The notes under the pieces were generated by a model. It saw only the letters and a list, made by a program, of their open reading frames with translations. It was not told where the DNA came from and searched no databases. A stretch of DNA of 64,000 bases. It comes from Deltaproteobacteria bacterium (GTDB lineage Bacteria > Myxococcota_A > Polyangia > GCA-2747355). A program made the position numbers and the translations under genes. The stretch covers positions 17,562 through 81,561 of the forward strand of contig JACKDQ010000016.1 of assembly GCA_020633415.1 (NCBI GenBank). Reading direction: 5' to 3'. Positions 41,069 through 50,603 of the stretch are shown here, in pieces. Position 1 is the first letter of the stretch, and each line of letters opens with the position of its first letter.

Positions 41069-42810
41069 CTAACCCGACACGGGCCCTTGACGTCGCCGTA
41101 TTGGCCGGAAAACAGCAGGCAGTCATCGCGCGGGTCGAGCCGCCAACCGTTTTGCGCATCTTTGGGCACGCTGACGCCAGCGCAAGTCACGTCGATCGTC
41201 TGTTCCAACGGGTCGATCTTGGCCGGAAAGCAGGCCTTGGAACTGGCACCGCTCACACTTTGATAGCTGACGCGGTAGCTCCCCATCGCGTTTTGCCAGG
41301 CAGCACCGTGAAAGGTCAGACAGTTGGTCGTCGCATCGTAGCTAAAACCATCGCTGAGGCTGCGCGGCACCTGCTGACTTTGGCCGCCCTCGGTATAGGT
41401 CACCGCGATGGTCTTGGCTTCCGTCGGCTGCTGCGCCAGGCACAGCGATGTGCTGAGCTGTCCCGTCGTCTTGCCGACCGAAGCAAAGAACGCTTGATAG
41501 TCTTGGCATTGACAGATTGGCGTGTGGTGACCACCTGTCGCTTGGATCACCTCCAAGGTGATCGACGACAACTCGGGCCCTCGGCCTTGGCGACTGCTCC
41601 CACAAACGTCGGTGGTCAACACGCCATGAACGACGATGCCGCGCGACTGGAAGTACCAGCGATAAAACGCCGCCAGATCGGCCTTACAGGAATCCTGGGT
41701 ATTGAGCGGTTGCGGCGGATGCCAATTGCCAACGCTGGTCGAGCGATCGACGGTGTTAAACGGACAGAGCCGATCGTCGGCATCGGCATCTTCATCGCTG
41801 ATCACGACGATCTCATAGGGTCCGGCGAACTGACCGCGCTGCTCCAGGTCCAAAAAGAAGCGAAAGGCTTGCTCGAGCGGCCCTTCCTTGTTGCTGCCAT
41901 TGCTGCCTTGGACCACCGTTTGCTTAAGCCGGCGCCGTGCATCGGCGCTCGAGGTGTCGATCCAACCGCCGCTGGCGTTGAAGGTACAGATCGGCGGGTC
42001 GCGCTCGCCCGACGGCGCGCCGTCGACGCACTGGCAGCTCAGCTGCTCGGTGCAGCTCGTATTGACGCCCATCAGCTTGGGTGCGCCGACGAAGTTGCCG
42101 TCGGCATCGTAGGTCCGCGTCGCGCCGGGATGTTTGCCTTCCATGTCGGTCGAGATCACGCCGGTCTGATAGGCAGCGCCGGCCGCATCCGCCGCATCGA
42201 AGTAGCCGTCCATCGCACACGCTGCCGCGGTTTGGTCGTCGGCCATGCTGCCCGAGTTGTCGATCACAAACAGCACATCGACGCGCTTGGCCGCCCGCTG
42301 CAGATTCTCGACGTTCTCGGCGGGGGTCGGCTGGGGATCGAGTGCGAGCGTCTGCTGCTTTAGTTCGCAATTGTTCACGCTGCAGACCAGCTCTTGGACC
42401 AGATCGCTCAGCGGCGCGCAGGAGAGTTCACAGTTCTGATGCGGCCAACTTGCACCGGTTTGCCCAGTGCCAGCCGCGTCGGCACTGATCGGGCAACTCG
42501 GATCGCCATAACAAGCAGCGTCGCACTTGCACTGGATGTCGCGGCAATCGCAGTCACTGCAAACGCAGGTGCAGCGCGGATCTTTGGAGAGCTCGACTCG
42601 GTCGCGAATGCAGCCGGCGTTGGTCGGATCGCCAACGATCGCCGTGTCTTGGCCAGCATCACCAGACGCGCGCGCGTCGACCACACCCGCGTCGTTGCCG
42701 CTCGACCGCTGCGGCGCCGCGTCTTGACAGCCCGCCGCGAGTCCGACCGCGAACGCGCAGCAGGCCCCAGCAACAAAGCAAGCCCCAGCCCCGCGCAGTG
42801 CCCGCAGCAT
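41059..42810 (-). CDS. von Willebrand A-domain lipoprotein
   Basis: A 583-aa lipoprotein with lipobox AAGC, then an Asp/Ala linker, a Cys cluster (CTCVCSDCDCRDIQCKCDAAC, about residues 80-100) and a vWA domain with the MIDAS motif DNSGSMADDQ (about 183-190). The metal-ion site and later DEDADADD suggest divalent-cation-dependent ligand binding. Such vWA/Cys-rich lipoproteins are numerous in myxobacteria. GGGAG lies ahead of the ATG. Confidence 0.82.
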   Translation of the reverse strand: MLRALRGAGACFVAGACCAFAVGLAAGCQDAAPQRSSGNDAGVVDARASGDAGQDTAIVGDPTNAGCIRDRVELSKDPRCTCVCSDCDCRDIQCKCDAACYGDPSCPISADAAGTGQTGASWPHQNCELSCAPLSDLVQELVCSVNNCELKQQTLALDPQPTPAENVENLQRAAKRVDVLFVIDNSGSMADDQTAAACAMDGYFDAADAAGAAYQTGVISTDMEGKHPGATRTYDADGNFVGAPKLMGVNTSCTEQLSCQCVDGAPSGERDPPICTFNASGGWIDTSSADARRRLKQTVVQGSNGSNKEGPLEQAFRFFLDLEQRGQFAGPYEIVVISDEDADADDRLCPFNTVDRSTSVGNWHPPQPLNTQDSCKADLAAFYRWYFQSRGIVVHGVLTTDVCGSSRQGRGPELSSITLEVIQATGGHHTPICQCQDYQAFFASVGKTTGQLSTSLCLAQQPTEAKTIAVTYTEGGQSQQVPRSLSDGFSYDATTNCLTFHGAAWQNAMGSYRVSYQSVSGASSKACFPAKIDPLEQTIDVTCAGVSVPKDAQNGWRLDPRDDCLLFSGQYGDVKGPCRVSYL

Positions 42811-43033
42811 CTTCGTCTCCCAATTGATATGGCCGACGAATGAGCAAGTGGCGTGCCGCCGTTACGCGCCGCGAGAAACGCCACCTGCGCTGGCAAGCCT
42901 GGGGCATAGATCATCAACCGTTACGCCGGCGAGACGACCAGAAGAGAACGGGGAAGACAACAAGCGCAGCGACAGGCAGCGGTCCGCGGCCGGCGAGGCG
43001 ATCGCGACGTTCGCCGACCCGTAAGGCCGGCGA

Positions 43034-43897
43034 TTATTCGCAGGCGCAGCGACCGCTCTGGCAGCTGCAACGGTAGGGATGCGCCTGTGCGCAGCTATCC
43101 TGGAGCGAACAGCGCGCGCCGGGCTGAAGCAATGGCGCAGCGAGAACACCGGACGTAGCGACAAAGAATCCCGCCAGCGTGCCACGCGGCGCGCCGGGCT
43201 GCGTCGAGGGACCGTAGGTCACTTCCACCGGATAGATGCCTGGTTTGCTCGGCGTGATCGTCGCCGTGATCAGGCAGTTTCCGCTGTCCTCGCTGGCCGC
43301 AATCCACGGCCCCTCCCCCAGCCGAATCGCCCACCACAGCGCACCGATGTAAAATTGCCCGCCCTGCACCCGGATATTCACTGGCGCACCGGCGGGTCCG
43401 CTCGTTGGATCGATGTACAGGTCGCCGGGCTCGTGGGTGTGAGGACCACTATTCGCGCGCACGCAGGCTGGGCGGCAATCGCGACAGTTGCAGCACGACG
43501 CCCCGGCGCAGGGATCGCAACGGAACCCGAGGGGGCAGGTATCGTTGGCCGGATCGCAGGGCGCTTGGCACCCCTGCAGGCGCAGCGGCGTACAGGAATC
43601 GGTGTTGCAAACTTGGTTGGGCAGGCACTGGCCGCTGGCCGCATCCGCCACCGCCAGCGAATCGAACTGCGGCGTGCTATCGCTGACCAGACCCGGCTGG
43701 GAATCGCGCGTCGCTGCCAAGTCCCTGGTCCCGCCGTCCGCTTGGGCTGCCGAGGTTCGGGCACCGCATCCCGCCAATACGAGCAACCCAACGACCCCAA
43801 TCAGCCAGCACCCCTCAAGCCTGCTGGCGAGGTGAGCGGCGTGGTAAGCCGTGGTTGGTTGGGCAACACACCGAGGCACAGCGCGACAAACGACCAT
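43034..43897 (-). CDS. Cys-rich lipoprotein with IPT/Ig-like region
   Basis: A 287-aa protein with lipobox LAGC. Then an Asp/Ala linker, a Cys-dense part (CNTDSCTPLRLQGCQAPCD, CCNCRDCRPAC), and a beta-rich domain beginning IDPTSGPAGAPVNIRVQGG that reads like an IPT/TIG Ig-like fold. A second Cys group ends the protein. The ATG at 43897 has AAGGG upstream but leaves a long polar leader; a start nearer the signal peptide is possible. Confidence 0.6.
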   Translation of the reverse strand: MVVCRAVPRCVAQPTTAYHAAHLASRLEGCWLIGVVGLLVLAGCGARTSAAQADGGTRDLAATRDSQPGLVSDSTPQFDSLAVADAASGQCLPNQVCNTDSCTPLRLQGCQAPCDPANDTCPLGFRCDPCAGASCCNCRDCRPACVRANSGPHTHEPGDLYIDPTSGPAGAPVNIRVQGGQFYIGALWWAIRLGEGPWIAASEDSGNCLITATITPSKPGIYPVEVTYGPSTQPGAPRGTLAGFFVATSGVLAAPLLQPGARCSLQDSCAQAHPYRCSCQSGRCACE

Positions 43898-44054
43898 CTG
43901 ATATTCCCTTCGCTCTCCGCTGCCCTATCGCTTCTGCGCTGCGACACCGCGGATATCGAGATGCAAACGGCCGGGGATTTAATGATATTCCAAGGCAGCG
44001 ATCACAGCGCTCACAGGGGTCCGATGAAAGCGGACCGCGCTGGTCCTATTTTCA

Positions 44055-44083
44055 TTGACAGACCGGCGAGCCGGATCTATTTC
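44055..44083 (+). promoter_or_regulatory. sigma70-type promoter before peroxiredoxin gene
   Basis: TTGACA (44055-44060) matches the -35 consensus; TATTTC follows after 17 bases. The spacer holds CCGG-CGAG-CCGG, a small inverted repeat that could be an operator. Confidence 0.45.
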
Positions 44084-44127
44084 AAATGGTGAACGAACGT
44101 TGTGCAAGCCAAAGCGAGGAGAAAGCA

Positions 44128-44646
44128 ATGATCGGAAAGAAAGCACCGGAGTGGACGTCTACGGCCTACATCAAAGGTGATCAGAAGTCGCTGAGCAGCA
44201 AGGACTTCGCTGGCCAGTGGTACGTACTTTACTTTTACCCACTGGATTTCACCTTCGTCTGTCCGACGGAAATCGTCGGCTTTCAGAAGCTCGCCGGCGA
44301 CTTTGCCGACGACAAGGTTGCCGTGATCGGCGCCAGCACCGACTCGTTCTATAGCCACGATGCCTGGTTCAAAGACCGCAGCATCTTCGCCGAGGAAATC
44401 ACCCACCCCGTGCTCGCCGATACCAATCACAGTGTCGCGCGCGCCTTCGGTGTTCTAAAGGAGGACGCAGGCGTTGCCTATCGCGCGACGATCGTCGTCG
44501 ACAAAGAGGGCATCATTCGCTCGTACAACGTTAACGATCTCTCCGTCGGTCGCAGTCCGGCCGAAACCTTGCGCACGGTTCAGGCCTTCCAAGCCGGCGG
44601 CCTCTGTGGTGCCGACTGGAAAAAGGGCGAGAAGTTTGTCGCCTAG
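44128..44646 (+). CDS. 2-Cys peroxiredoxin, AhpC type
   Basis: A 172-aa protein starts at ATG 44128 behind AGGAG; the ATG at 44086 has no site. Peroxidatic Cys45 is in FYPLDFTFVCPTEIV and the resolving Cys160 in GGLCGADW. Reduces peroxides in the cytoplasm using a thiol donor. Closely linked to the thioredoxin-like gene that overlaps its stop by 11 bases. Length and motifs are normal for AhpC/Prx1. Confidence 0.93.
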   Translation: MIGKKAPEWTSTAYIKGDQKSLSSKDFAGQWYVLYFYPLDFTFVCPTEIVGFQKLAGDFADDKVAVIGASTDSFYSHDAWFKDRSIFAEEITHPVLADTNHSVARAFGVLKEDAGVAYRATIVVDKEGIIRSYNVNDLSVGRSPAETLRTVQAFQAGGLCGADWKKGEKFVA

Positions 44647-44995
44647 CCCGAGCGGCGAAAGTCGCCTGCGCACGCTGGACGGCGAGAGCTGGGCTGCCCA
44701 TTTGGCGGCACCACTCGCCGTTCTCGTGCTCGGCAAGAGCGACTGCGCAGCCTGTTCAAGCTGGACCGAGGAACTCGCAGCGTTTCTCGAGAGCGATGCC
44801 GCGTTTGGCGAGGTGGCCTTCGGTAAACTGCTCCTCGATCAGCGCGGCTTGACCTCGTTCAAGCGCGAAAATCCCTGGTTGGCCGAGGTCGATGCGCTGC
44901 CGTTCAACGTGATCTACAAGGCCGGCCAGCGGGTGAAGTCCTACGCCGGCGGCGGTATTGAGCGGCTAACCGGCCGACTCGAGTCTCTTCGCTAA
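44636..44995 (+). CDS. thioredoxin-like protein, CxxC
   Basis: A 119-aa protein starting at TTG 44636 inside the end of the peroxiredoxin gene, behind AGGGCGAG. It has LVLGKSDCAACSSWTEEL with CAAC, a single-domain thioredoxin-like layout, and VDALPFNVIYKAGQRV with the cis-Pro loop. The coupling implies it is the reductant or regulator of the neighbouring peroxiredoxin (inference). No signal peptide. The longer frame upstream is antisense-like in composition. Confidence 0.72.
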   Translation: MSPSPSGESRLRTLDGESWAAHLAAPLAVLVLGKSDCAACSSWTEELAAFLESDAAFGEVAFGKLLLDQRGLTSFKRENPWLAEVDALPFNVIYKAGQRVKSYAGGGIERLTGRLESLR

Positions 44996-45121
44996 CGGCG
45001 CGGGCTCGGCACGCGCAACACCCAGACAACGGCGCTTCATGCCGCAGCTGCCGCACCTTGTGGGCTGCGCCGTCGCTGCAGGCGCGCTACACTAGACGAT
45101 ATTCTCCGAGGAGCGAAGGCG

Positions 45122-46078
45122 TTGCACAACGGCACCATCGGCGCGTTGCGATCTCCTGGGATCGTGACACTTGCGCTCTGGGCGACGCTGGTCGGCGGTT
45201 GCCTCTGGTCGCGCGATAATCCCTACGATGGGCGCGATGCTTCTCCGCCTAGCGATGGCGCGCCTCGCGACAGCACCGGGGGCGATGGCCCGGCAGACGG
45301 TCGAGCGCCCGATCGTCTGCGGGAAGATGGGGCGGCACAGAACGATCTCTTGCGCGATGGCCTTGTCGTCGTTGCTGATGGCCCGACGCCTGTCGCCGAT
45401 GGCCCGACGCCTGTCGTGGACGCCAGCTCTGATGCGAGCTGCCCGCGCAACTTCACGGTGAGCTATCGCTCGGGCGATCGCTGTGCCAACAACGAGTACC
45501 TGCTCGCCGCCAACGTGTCCTGCGGCAGCGGCCTGCTCCTTCAGAATTACCCCACGACCAGCCAGTGGATCGCGCTCTGCACGACGACAACCTCTTTGGA
45601 GGGGGTATGGTGCTACAGCGGCAAGACGCCGAGCTTAGTGATCGCAAACGCCACGACGGCTTCCTGTCCCGCGGGGAGACAACGGCTCACTGGGGGCTGC
45701 GGCTGCAAGCAGCCGATGTTTGGCCTGCTGGAAATGAGCTACCCCAATGGTACCGATCGCTGGCGCTGCCGCTGCGCCCAGGCAGATATCAACGACGTGA
45801 CCGTCGCCGTCTGCAACGACGATCCGTGCCTCCCGGCTGTCCGCATCGAAAGCGTGTCGCAGTCGATTTACCCGGGAACCAAGCTCACCGTGTCCGCCCC
45901 GTGCCCAACTTCCCACGAGCTGATCGGCGGCGGCTGCTCGATCTACAATCTCAACGCTTCCGGTGTCTACGACAGCCGTGGCGCATCGGGGGCTTGGAGC
46001 TGTGGGTTCTCTCGCGCCAACAGCTCGGGTTCGCTTCCGGCGACGGTCACGGCCTACGCGCTGTGCTTGTTGCGCTGA
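45122..46078 (+). CDS. lipoprotein with repeat linker and Cys-rich domain
   Basis: A 318-aa lipoprotein starts at TTG 45122 behind GAGGAG. The lipobox is VGGC. An Asp/Ala/Pro linker follows and includes two copies of VADGPTP, encoded by an 18-base tandem repeat. The domain has about ten cysteines with beta-strand spacing (NEYLLAANVSCGSGLLLQ, RQRLTGGCGCKQPMF). No family recognised. Confidence 0.7.
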   Translation: MHNGTIGALRSPGIVTLALWATLVGGCLWSRDNPYDGRDASPPSDGAPRDSTGGDGPADGRAPDRLREDGAAQNDLLRDGLVVVADGPTPVADGPTPVVDASSDASCPRNFTVSYRSGDRCANNEYLLAANVSCGSGLLLQNYPTTSQWIALCTTTTSLEGVWCYSGKTPSLVIANATTASCPAGRQRLTGGCGCKQPMFGLLEMSYPNGTDRWRCRCAQADINDVTVAVCNDDPCLPAVRIESVSQSIYPGTKLTVSAPCPTSHELIGGGCSIYNLNASGVYDSRGASGAWSCGFSRANSSGSLPATVTAYALCLLR

Positions 46079-46111
46079 AGCCGAGCCCGGGCGCGCTGGG
46101 GCGCGTTTCGC

Positions 46112-47140
46112 CTAGTGGGCCAACAGTTCGCGCACCTTATCCGGTCGATTGGTCATGATTCCGTCGACGCCCGTCTCGATCATTTTGATGTTTCTGCGCG
46201 TCTTCTCGACGAAGCTCCAGGCAAACACACTTTGAAGGTGTCCCTCATTTCGAGCTTTGACCAACCGGCTCAGCTCACGCCGGTAGCCGGGCCAAGCGCG
46301 ATAGGGTGTATCGCCAGAACTGATCTCTGTTACGCCACGCGCCTTGGTCAAAGCACCTGCCTTTTCGAAGTCGGCCATGACCTTTACATTGGTGCGGCGG
46401 TCCTGGGCCACAAGGCCGACCAGTCGATCGATCACTTCCGGAACGATGGACATGAGATAGATTTGAACCGAAGACTGAAGCCCAGCGCGATCGAGCTGCG
46501 CAACAACTTGGTCATAGAGCACGCCAACCTGATCAGCCTTGTTGCTGGTGAGCTTGATATCCAAGAAGACCGACTGCAGTCGCGGCTCCTTCCCCGCCCA
46601 TTGCATGAAATCCGCGATGGTGGGGATCGAAATGCCCTGTTCACGCTTTCTTGAGAACACGGCTTTCAGTATGTTTCCGCGCTTACGATAGCCAAAGTGT
46701 TCGCGCAGCTCCGCCAAACTGAGGCGCTCAACGGGTTTGCGCCACCGGCTGCCGATGGGTGGTGTGACCGGCAGATACTTTCCAACGCCGATTCCGATTC
46801 CAAGCTGCCGCACAAGAGACAGCGGGCTGTTGGGATGCGCATCGTGATAGAGCACAACCTGGCGATCCTTCGTTAACGTTAGATCCGTCTCCAGGGCGTT
46901 GGCCCCCAATTCCATCGCTTTGCGAAATGAGGGGAGCGTGTTTTCTGGGGCGTGATCTCGCGCGCCCGAGTGGCCGATCACGAGAAATCCGGGCTTCGTC
47001 TTGACCCCAGACGATCGCCCCTGGCCTCGTTTGAGCTCGTCGCGAACCGGCTGACGCTTCTTGACCGGCAAACCCGTAAAGCTGAGCGCCGACGGGGGCT
47101 GGACGGCGAACAACAGCGAAAAGAGGGCTACCAAACGCAT
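46112..47140 (-). CDS. glpQ: exported glycerophosphodiester phosphodiesterase
   Basis: A 342-aa protein starts at ATG 47140 with signal peptide ending QPPSA. LVIGHSGARDHAPENTLPSF (catalytic His, Arg, Glu/Asn of the GDPD fold) and ALETDLTLTKDRQVVLYHDAHP (metal-binding E-x-D and catalytic His) are intact, and GVDGIMTNRPD ends the barrel. Hydrolyses glycerophosphodiesters to glycerol-3-phosphate and an alcohol, here in the periplasm or outside. The ~90-residue insert after the His motif is longer than in Escherichia coli GlpQ, so the substrate may differ; the symbol is by family only. Confidence 0.85.
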   Translation of the reverse strand: MRLVALFSLLFAVQPPSALSFTGLPVKKRQPVRDELKRGQGRSSGVKTKPGFLVIGHSGARDHAPENTLPSFRKAMELGANALETDLTLTKDRQVVLYHDAHPNSPLSLVRQLGIGIGVGKYLPVTPPIGSRWRKPVERLSLAELREHFGYRKRGNILKAVFSRKREQGISIPTIADFMQWAGKEPRLQSVFLDIKLTSNKADQVGVLYDQVVAQLDRAGLQSSVQIYLMSIVPEVIDRLVGLVAQDRRTNVKVMADFEKAGALTKARGVTEISSGDTPYRAWPGYRRELSRLVKARNEGHLQSVFAWSFVEKTRRNIKMIETGVDGIMTNRPDKVRELLAH

Positions 47141-47234
47141 CTCATCACCCAAAGAGCAATTCTCGTTCCAGCGCCGCGATGATGGCGAAGATCGGGTGCA
47201 GGAAACAGGCAACAGAGCAGATTTGATTGCGCTC

Positions 47235-47603
47235 TCAGGTATTTATCAACAAGTGGCGAGAGGGGGCGCTCCGTCCGAGCGAACCGACCGGCCAAGAACG
47301 CGGAAGGCCGGCTGACAAGTCGACTATCCACGCTTGCCCAAGCAAGAGGACAGCGGCGAAGAGGCGTGCGATGCCGTAGGAAATCTGGGGCGCAGCGCCA
47401 CGGCTCAGGGGCTGTAGCACCGTCGCGTGCGCGGGCAGTCGTGGCTCGCTGTGCGACCAGATGCCGCAGTTGTCGCAGGGACAGCAGCGTGGGTCTTGCT
47501 GCTCAGCACACGTGCCGCTCTTTTCGCAGGTAAAGCAGGTTGCATCGAGCTCGGCGCAGCTGGCGTTGACGCAGTTGCCCTCAAACGGCGCATAGCCATC
47601 CAA
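47235..47603 (-). pseudogene. Cys-rich gene fragment abutting a palindromic element
   Basis: A 122-residue frame begins at the edge of the palindromic element. Residues 10-50 are Cys-rich (CVNASCAELDATCFTCEKSG, CCPCDNCGIW), like the lipoprotein modules in this window, but the C-terminal half is irregular. It lacks a signal peptide and its start lies at the element boundary, so a truncated or decayed gene is likely. Confidence 0.35.
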
Positions 47604-47668
47604 AGGGGACAGTTCTAATGGTTGGTTAAACCAGTTGTTTTAACCAACCATTAGAACTGTCCCCTTTG
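47601..47668. repeat. palindromic GGGGACAG element, copy 3
   Basis: Two perfect 30-bp arms (47601-47630 and 47639-47668) around an 8-base loop. It lies at the truncated start of the Cys-rich fragment and upstream of the DUF4382 gene. Confidence 0.92.
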
Positions 47669-47939
47669 ACCTGTGTCATGTTGTGCCGCCGTTCGGACCA
47701 AGGGACCGGCGAAGTGCAGCGAACGGCGATAAGCACTATTTTTCCGTCGGGCGAAAATCTTGCCTAAAACCTTCGTGCGGGTCGTCGATGAGGGTTTTGG
47801 TAGTGGTGTGCGCTTCCTGTCGGTCTATCCGACCCGCAGGCAAGGGCATCACTCTCGATAATGGCAAACCAGGAGCGATCCTGGGACGCAAAGCTGCGGG
47901 TCTCTTGCGAGATAGCCGGGCCGCCGAAGGAGTGAAGCA
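47604..47939. other. intergenic stretch before DUF4382 gene
   Basis: Beyond palindrome copy 3 it holds a short frame that reads into the next gene out of phase. AAGGAG at 47926 serves the gene at 47940. No other feature is supported. Confidence 0.4.
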
Positions 47940-49001
47940 ATGAGCAACGGACTCGTTTGTTCGATCGCGATCGCCTGCCTCGCGATCACCGCCTCATGTG
48001 GGCCACCAGCCGATGACCCAGCAGGCCCGATCGCGAAACGCGCGTCTTCGCTAACCTACAACGGCCCCGCTGACGAACCCTTGCTGGCCAACACGGCCCC
48101 GCAGAGTTCGGGAAAGCTACGCCTGCTGCTGCACGATGCGCCGGCCGATGTCGATCAGCTCTGGGTCGCACTCGAAGAAGTCGCGGTCTATCACCCAGAG
48201 CAGGGGTGGCTGACGGTTTCCGCGCAGCCGCAAAAACTCGACCTGCTGACCCTGCAAGACGGCGTCGTCGCGCAGCTCGGCCTAGCTGAGCTGCCCCCAG
48301 GCAACTACACCAAAATCCGTCTGAACATCACAGACGCTTGGGTTGTCGTCCCCTGCTCAGGCGACGTCGACAGCGCGACCAATGGCGCCAAAAAGACAGA
48401 GCGCACGAAAAAGGATGCCTGCGGAACCCTACCATTGTCGATCGGCTCAGCAGCTGAATCCCAACTTCAGATCGATCATGCCTTTAGCGTGCCTGAATGC
48501 GGTACTCGAACGATTACCCTCGACTGGAACTCGCTTGCCAATCTCAGCCACGAAAAGAAGACGGGCTGGATCCTTCAGCCAAAGATTAGAGTGACGAACT
48601 CGGAGTTGAACACCTGTGGATGCAGAACGACGCCAACCGTCACGCTAACCTTCAAGAACCCGATGATCACCATCGACGGGCTAAGAGTGGCTCACGCACC
48701 GGATGGCCTGCTCACCGTTTCGGTCGAAACCACCAACTTCAAGCTCGTCGCCAAGCAAGGCTACCCGCATCAAGAAGGGGAAGGACACGGCCACCTCTAC
48801 ATCGACGTCCCACTGAGCAACCAGTTCATCCCGCCCTACATCACGCTGACAAACCATGATTTCGTCGCCAAGGCGCAGATCGACGGTAAGGACGTCCAAG
48901 GGCTACACACACTGTTTGTGGTATTGGTGCAAAACGATCACATCGGGCTCAAACCGACGGTGCTCGCTGAAGGGAAGTTCTTCGTCGGACCACGACCCTA
49001 A
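47940..49001 (+). CDS. DUF4382 domain lipoprotein
   Basis: A 353-aa lipoprotein with lipobox TASC. Residues ~55-210 match the DUF4382 layout: GKLRLLLHDAPADVDQLWV, ALEEVAVYHPEQGW, then LDLLTLQDGVVAQLGLAEL and PPGNYTKIRLNI. The C-terminal ~120 residues form a second beta domain rich in histidine and glycine (HQEGEGHGHLYIDVPL) that may bind metal. DUF4382 proteins are exported and uncharacterised. AAGGAG is well placed before the ATG. Confidence 0.75.
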   Translation: MSNGLVCSIAIACLAITASCGPPADDPAGPIAKRASSLTYNGPADEPLLANTAPQSSGKLRLLLHDAPADVDQLWVALEEVAVYHPEQGWLTVSAQPQKLDLLTLQDGVVAQLGLAELPPGNYTKIRLNITDAWVVVPCSGDVDSATNGAKKTERTKKDACGTLPLSIGSAAESQLQIDHAFSVPECGTRTITLDWNSLANLSHEKKTGWILQPKIRVTNSELNTCGCRTTPTVTLTFKNPMITIDGLRVAHAPDGLLTVSVETTNFKLVAKQGYPHQEGEGHGHLYIDVPLSNQFIPPYITLTNHDFVAKAQIDGKDVQGLHTLFVVLVQNDHIGLKPTVLAEGKFFVGPRP

Positions 49002-49103
49002 CAGGGTTGCCGAGGCCCCGTAGCCCGCGCCAAGCAGCGTTCCGCGACGTGCCGCGCACCGCCTCTGGTTGCCGCCAGCCCACTCTGGGCCAGTTGCAGT
49101 GGA

Positions 49104-50603
49104 CTACAGGCCGCCACTGGCAGCCGTTGTGCATTCTCCGAGGGCCGCAGTCAGTGCGCCTTGGAGGTGCGAGAAATTATTGAAATTGAAAACCTTGCGG
49201 ATCGCCGTAGCAACCTTGGGCGGCAACAGGTCACCGAGGAAATCTTGGGCCAGGGCGTAGGCGCCAACCGCTGAGCTACCCTTGTTGCAGGCAACAGGCA
49301 ACGGCAAAGAACGGCCCTTTTTCAGTTGATAGCTCGAACACCCGGCAAAGAAGACCGCAGCAGCGGTCAGCTGAAAGGCCTGGGCCTGCTCTACGCTCAG
49401 CGCCGCGTAATTGCGCAGCGCTTTTGCACCCACCGCGCAGTGCCGCAGATCGAGCGGATCGCCAAATCCTCCGCGCTCTCCATTGGCGATAGCATCGATC
49501 TGCTCGAAGACCCCATCGCGGGTGTCTTCGGAGAGTGTCCCGTCACCCTCAAGCTCGGTCACCGAAATGCGGTCGAGCCAAAGATCTCCCAGCGTCGCCC
49601 ATTGCTGCGCTCCGCCCGCCCATCCAACAACCTTCTGCGACAAGACGTAGCTTCCGCCGACGAACGCGACGGAGAGGCGGAGCGCCTGCGCGACTTCAGA
49701 GGCCAGTCCAGCGAGCCGCGCCGCGGCGGCAGCCAGCCGCAGTGCTTCAGCACCGAGGCGTGTCTTCGTTTGATCGAACTGAAAGACGTAGCCATTGCTG
49801 GTGATCGTGGGCGCAAATGTCAGTCGACCCGAGGCATCGGGAACGAAACCCCAATTCAAGGCCAAAAACGCCCACCCTTCAGCAATGCCGTTCTGGAGCA
49901 GCGCGTCGGGCACGAAACCAGGCGAAACCACCTGCGCTGTCGCTTGACTGCGCGGCAGAAGCTTCGCCAACCAACTCGACGATCGAGGTGGGGCCTGTCC
50001 CTGCTGCGTTCGCCAGCGCAGGAAATTGAAGCCCGACGGCCGCGACAGTACATCGATCGCTGCCTTAATCACCTTGTGTTGATCGGAAGCCGGACCATCA
50101 AAACCGAAGACAACAGCGCGGAGCGCCTCAGACCATTGCGCAATTCCCGATGCTTCCCAGAAACTGGGAGCCTCGGGCCGATAGCTCAACGGAAGATAGT
50201 TGGTGTGGCCGAAAACTGGCACCAGCTGACCTGCGCGAAAACCGGCGCCAACATAGCGAGCGAAGAGCTTCTCGGCAGCTTGGCGATCGTAGCCGTTGTC
50301 GATCAACTGCTGGCGCGCGTTGGCCGGCAGGGCAGCGAGCGAAAAGTCGCTTGGATTGACTAACGTTGCCAAACAGCGGCGGAGCGGGTTGTTCGGGTCG
50401 CGCAAATGCACCGTAACGTTGGGGCCACAACCGGAGATGCGCACCGGTAGCAACGTCGTGTTGTCAACGCCAAGGCCACCACCGCCTTTGCTCTCACCTT
50501 TGCCGTCGATCGCACCTACTGCCGTGTCGTCCGGGGGCGGTAGATCGCATCCGGCAACGATCGCAACAAGGGCCATCCCAATCAAGAGCTTCGTCGTTGT
50601 CAT
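49104..50603 (-). CDS. lipoprotein of unknown function
   Basis: A 499-aa protein with lipobox VAGC behind AGGGAGGG. Residues 50-140 include a Cys pair and a helix rich in basic residues; the middle is Ala/Leu-rich helical (LRLAAAAARLAGLASEVA). Two Cys pairs close the protein. No family recognised. Divergent from the 51033 gene. Confidence 0.66.
   Translation of the reverse strand: MTTTKLLIGMALVAIVAGCDLPPPDDTAVGAIDGKGESKGGGGLGVDNTTLLPVRISGCGPNVTVHLRDPNNPLRRCLATLVNPSDFSLAALPANARQQLIDNGYDRQAAEKLFARYVGAGFRAGQLVPVFGHTNYLPLSYRPEAPSFWEASGIAQWSEALRAVVFGFDGPASDQHKVIKAAIDVLSRPSGFNFLRWRTQQGQAPPRSSSWLAKLLPRSQATAQVVSPGFVPDALLQNGIAEGWAFLALNWGFVPDASGRLTFAPTITSNGYVFQFDQTKTRLGAEALRLAAAAARLAGLASEVAQALRLSVAFVGGSYVLSQKVVGWAGGAQQWATLGDLWLDRISVTELEGDGTLSEDTRDGVFEQIDAIANGERGGFGDPLDLRHCAVGAKALRNYAALSVEQAQAFQLTAAAVFFAGCSSYQLKKGRSLPLPVACNKGSSAVGAYALAQDFLGDLLPPKVATAIRKVFNFNNFSHLQGALTAALGECTTAASGGL

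Noticed and set aside
41101..42363. 420-codon plus-strand frame
   Set aside because: Antisense to the vWA lipoprotein; no site, improbable composition.
49326..50363. 345-codon plus-strand frame
   Set aside because: Antisense to the 49104 lipoprotein gene, which has a strong ribosome-binding site and lipobox.
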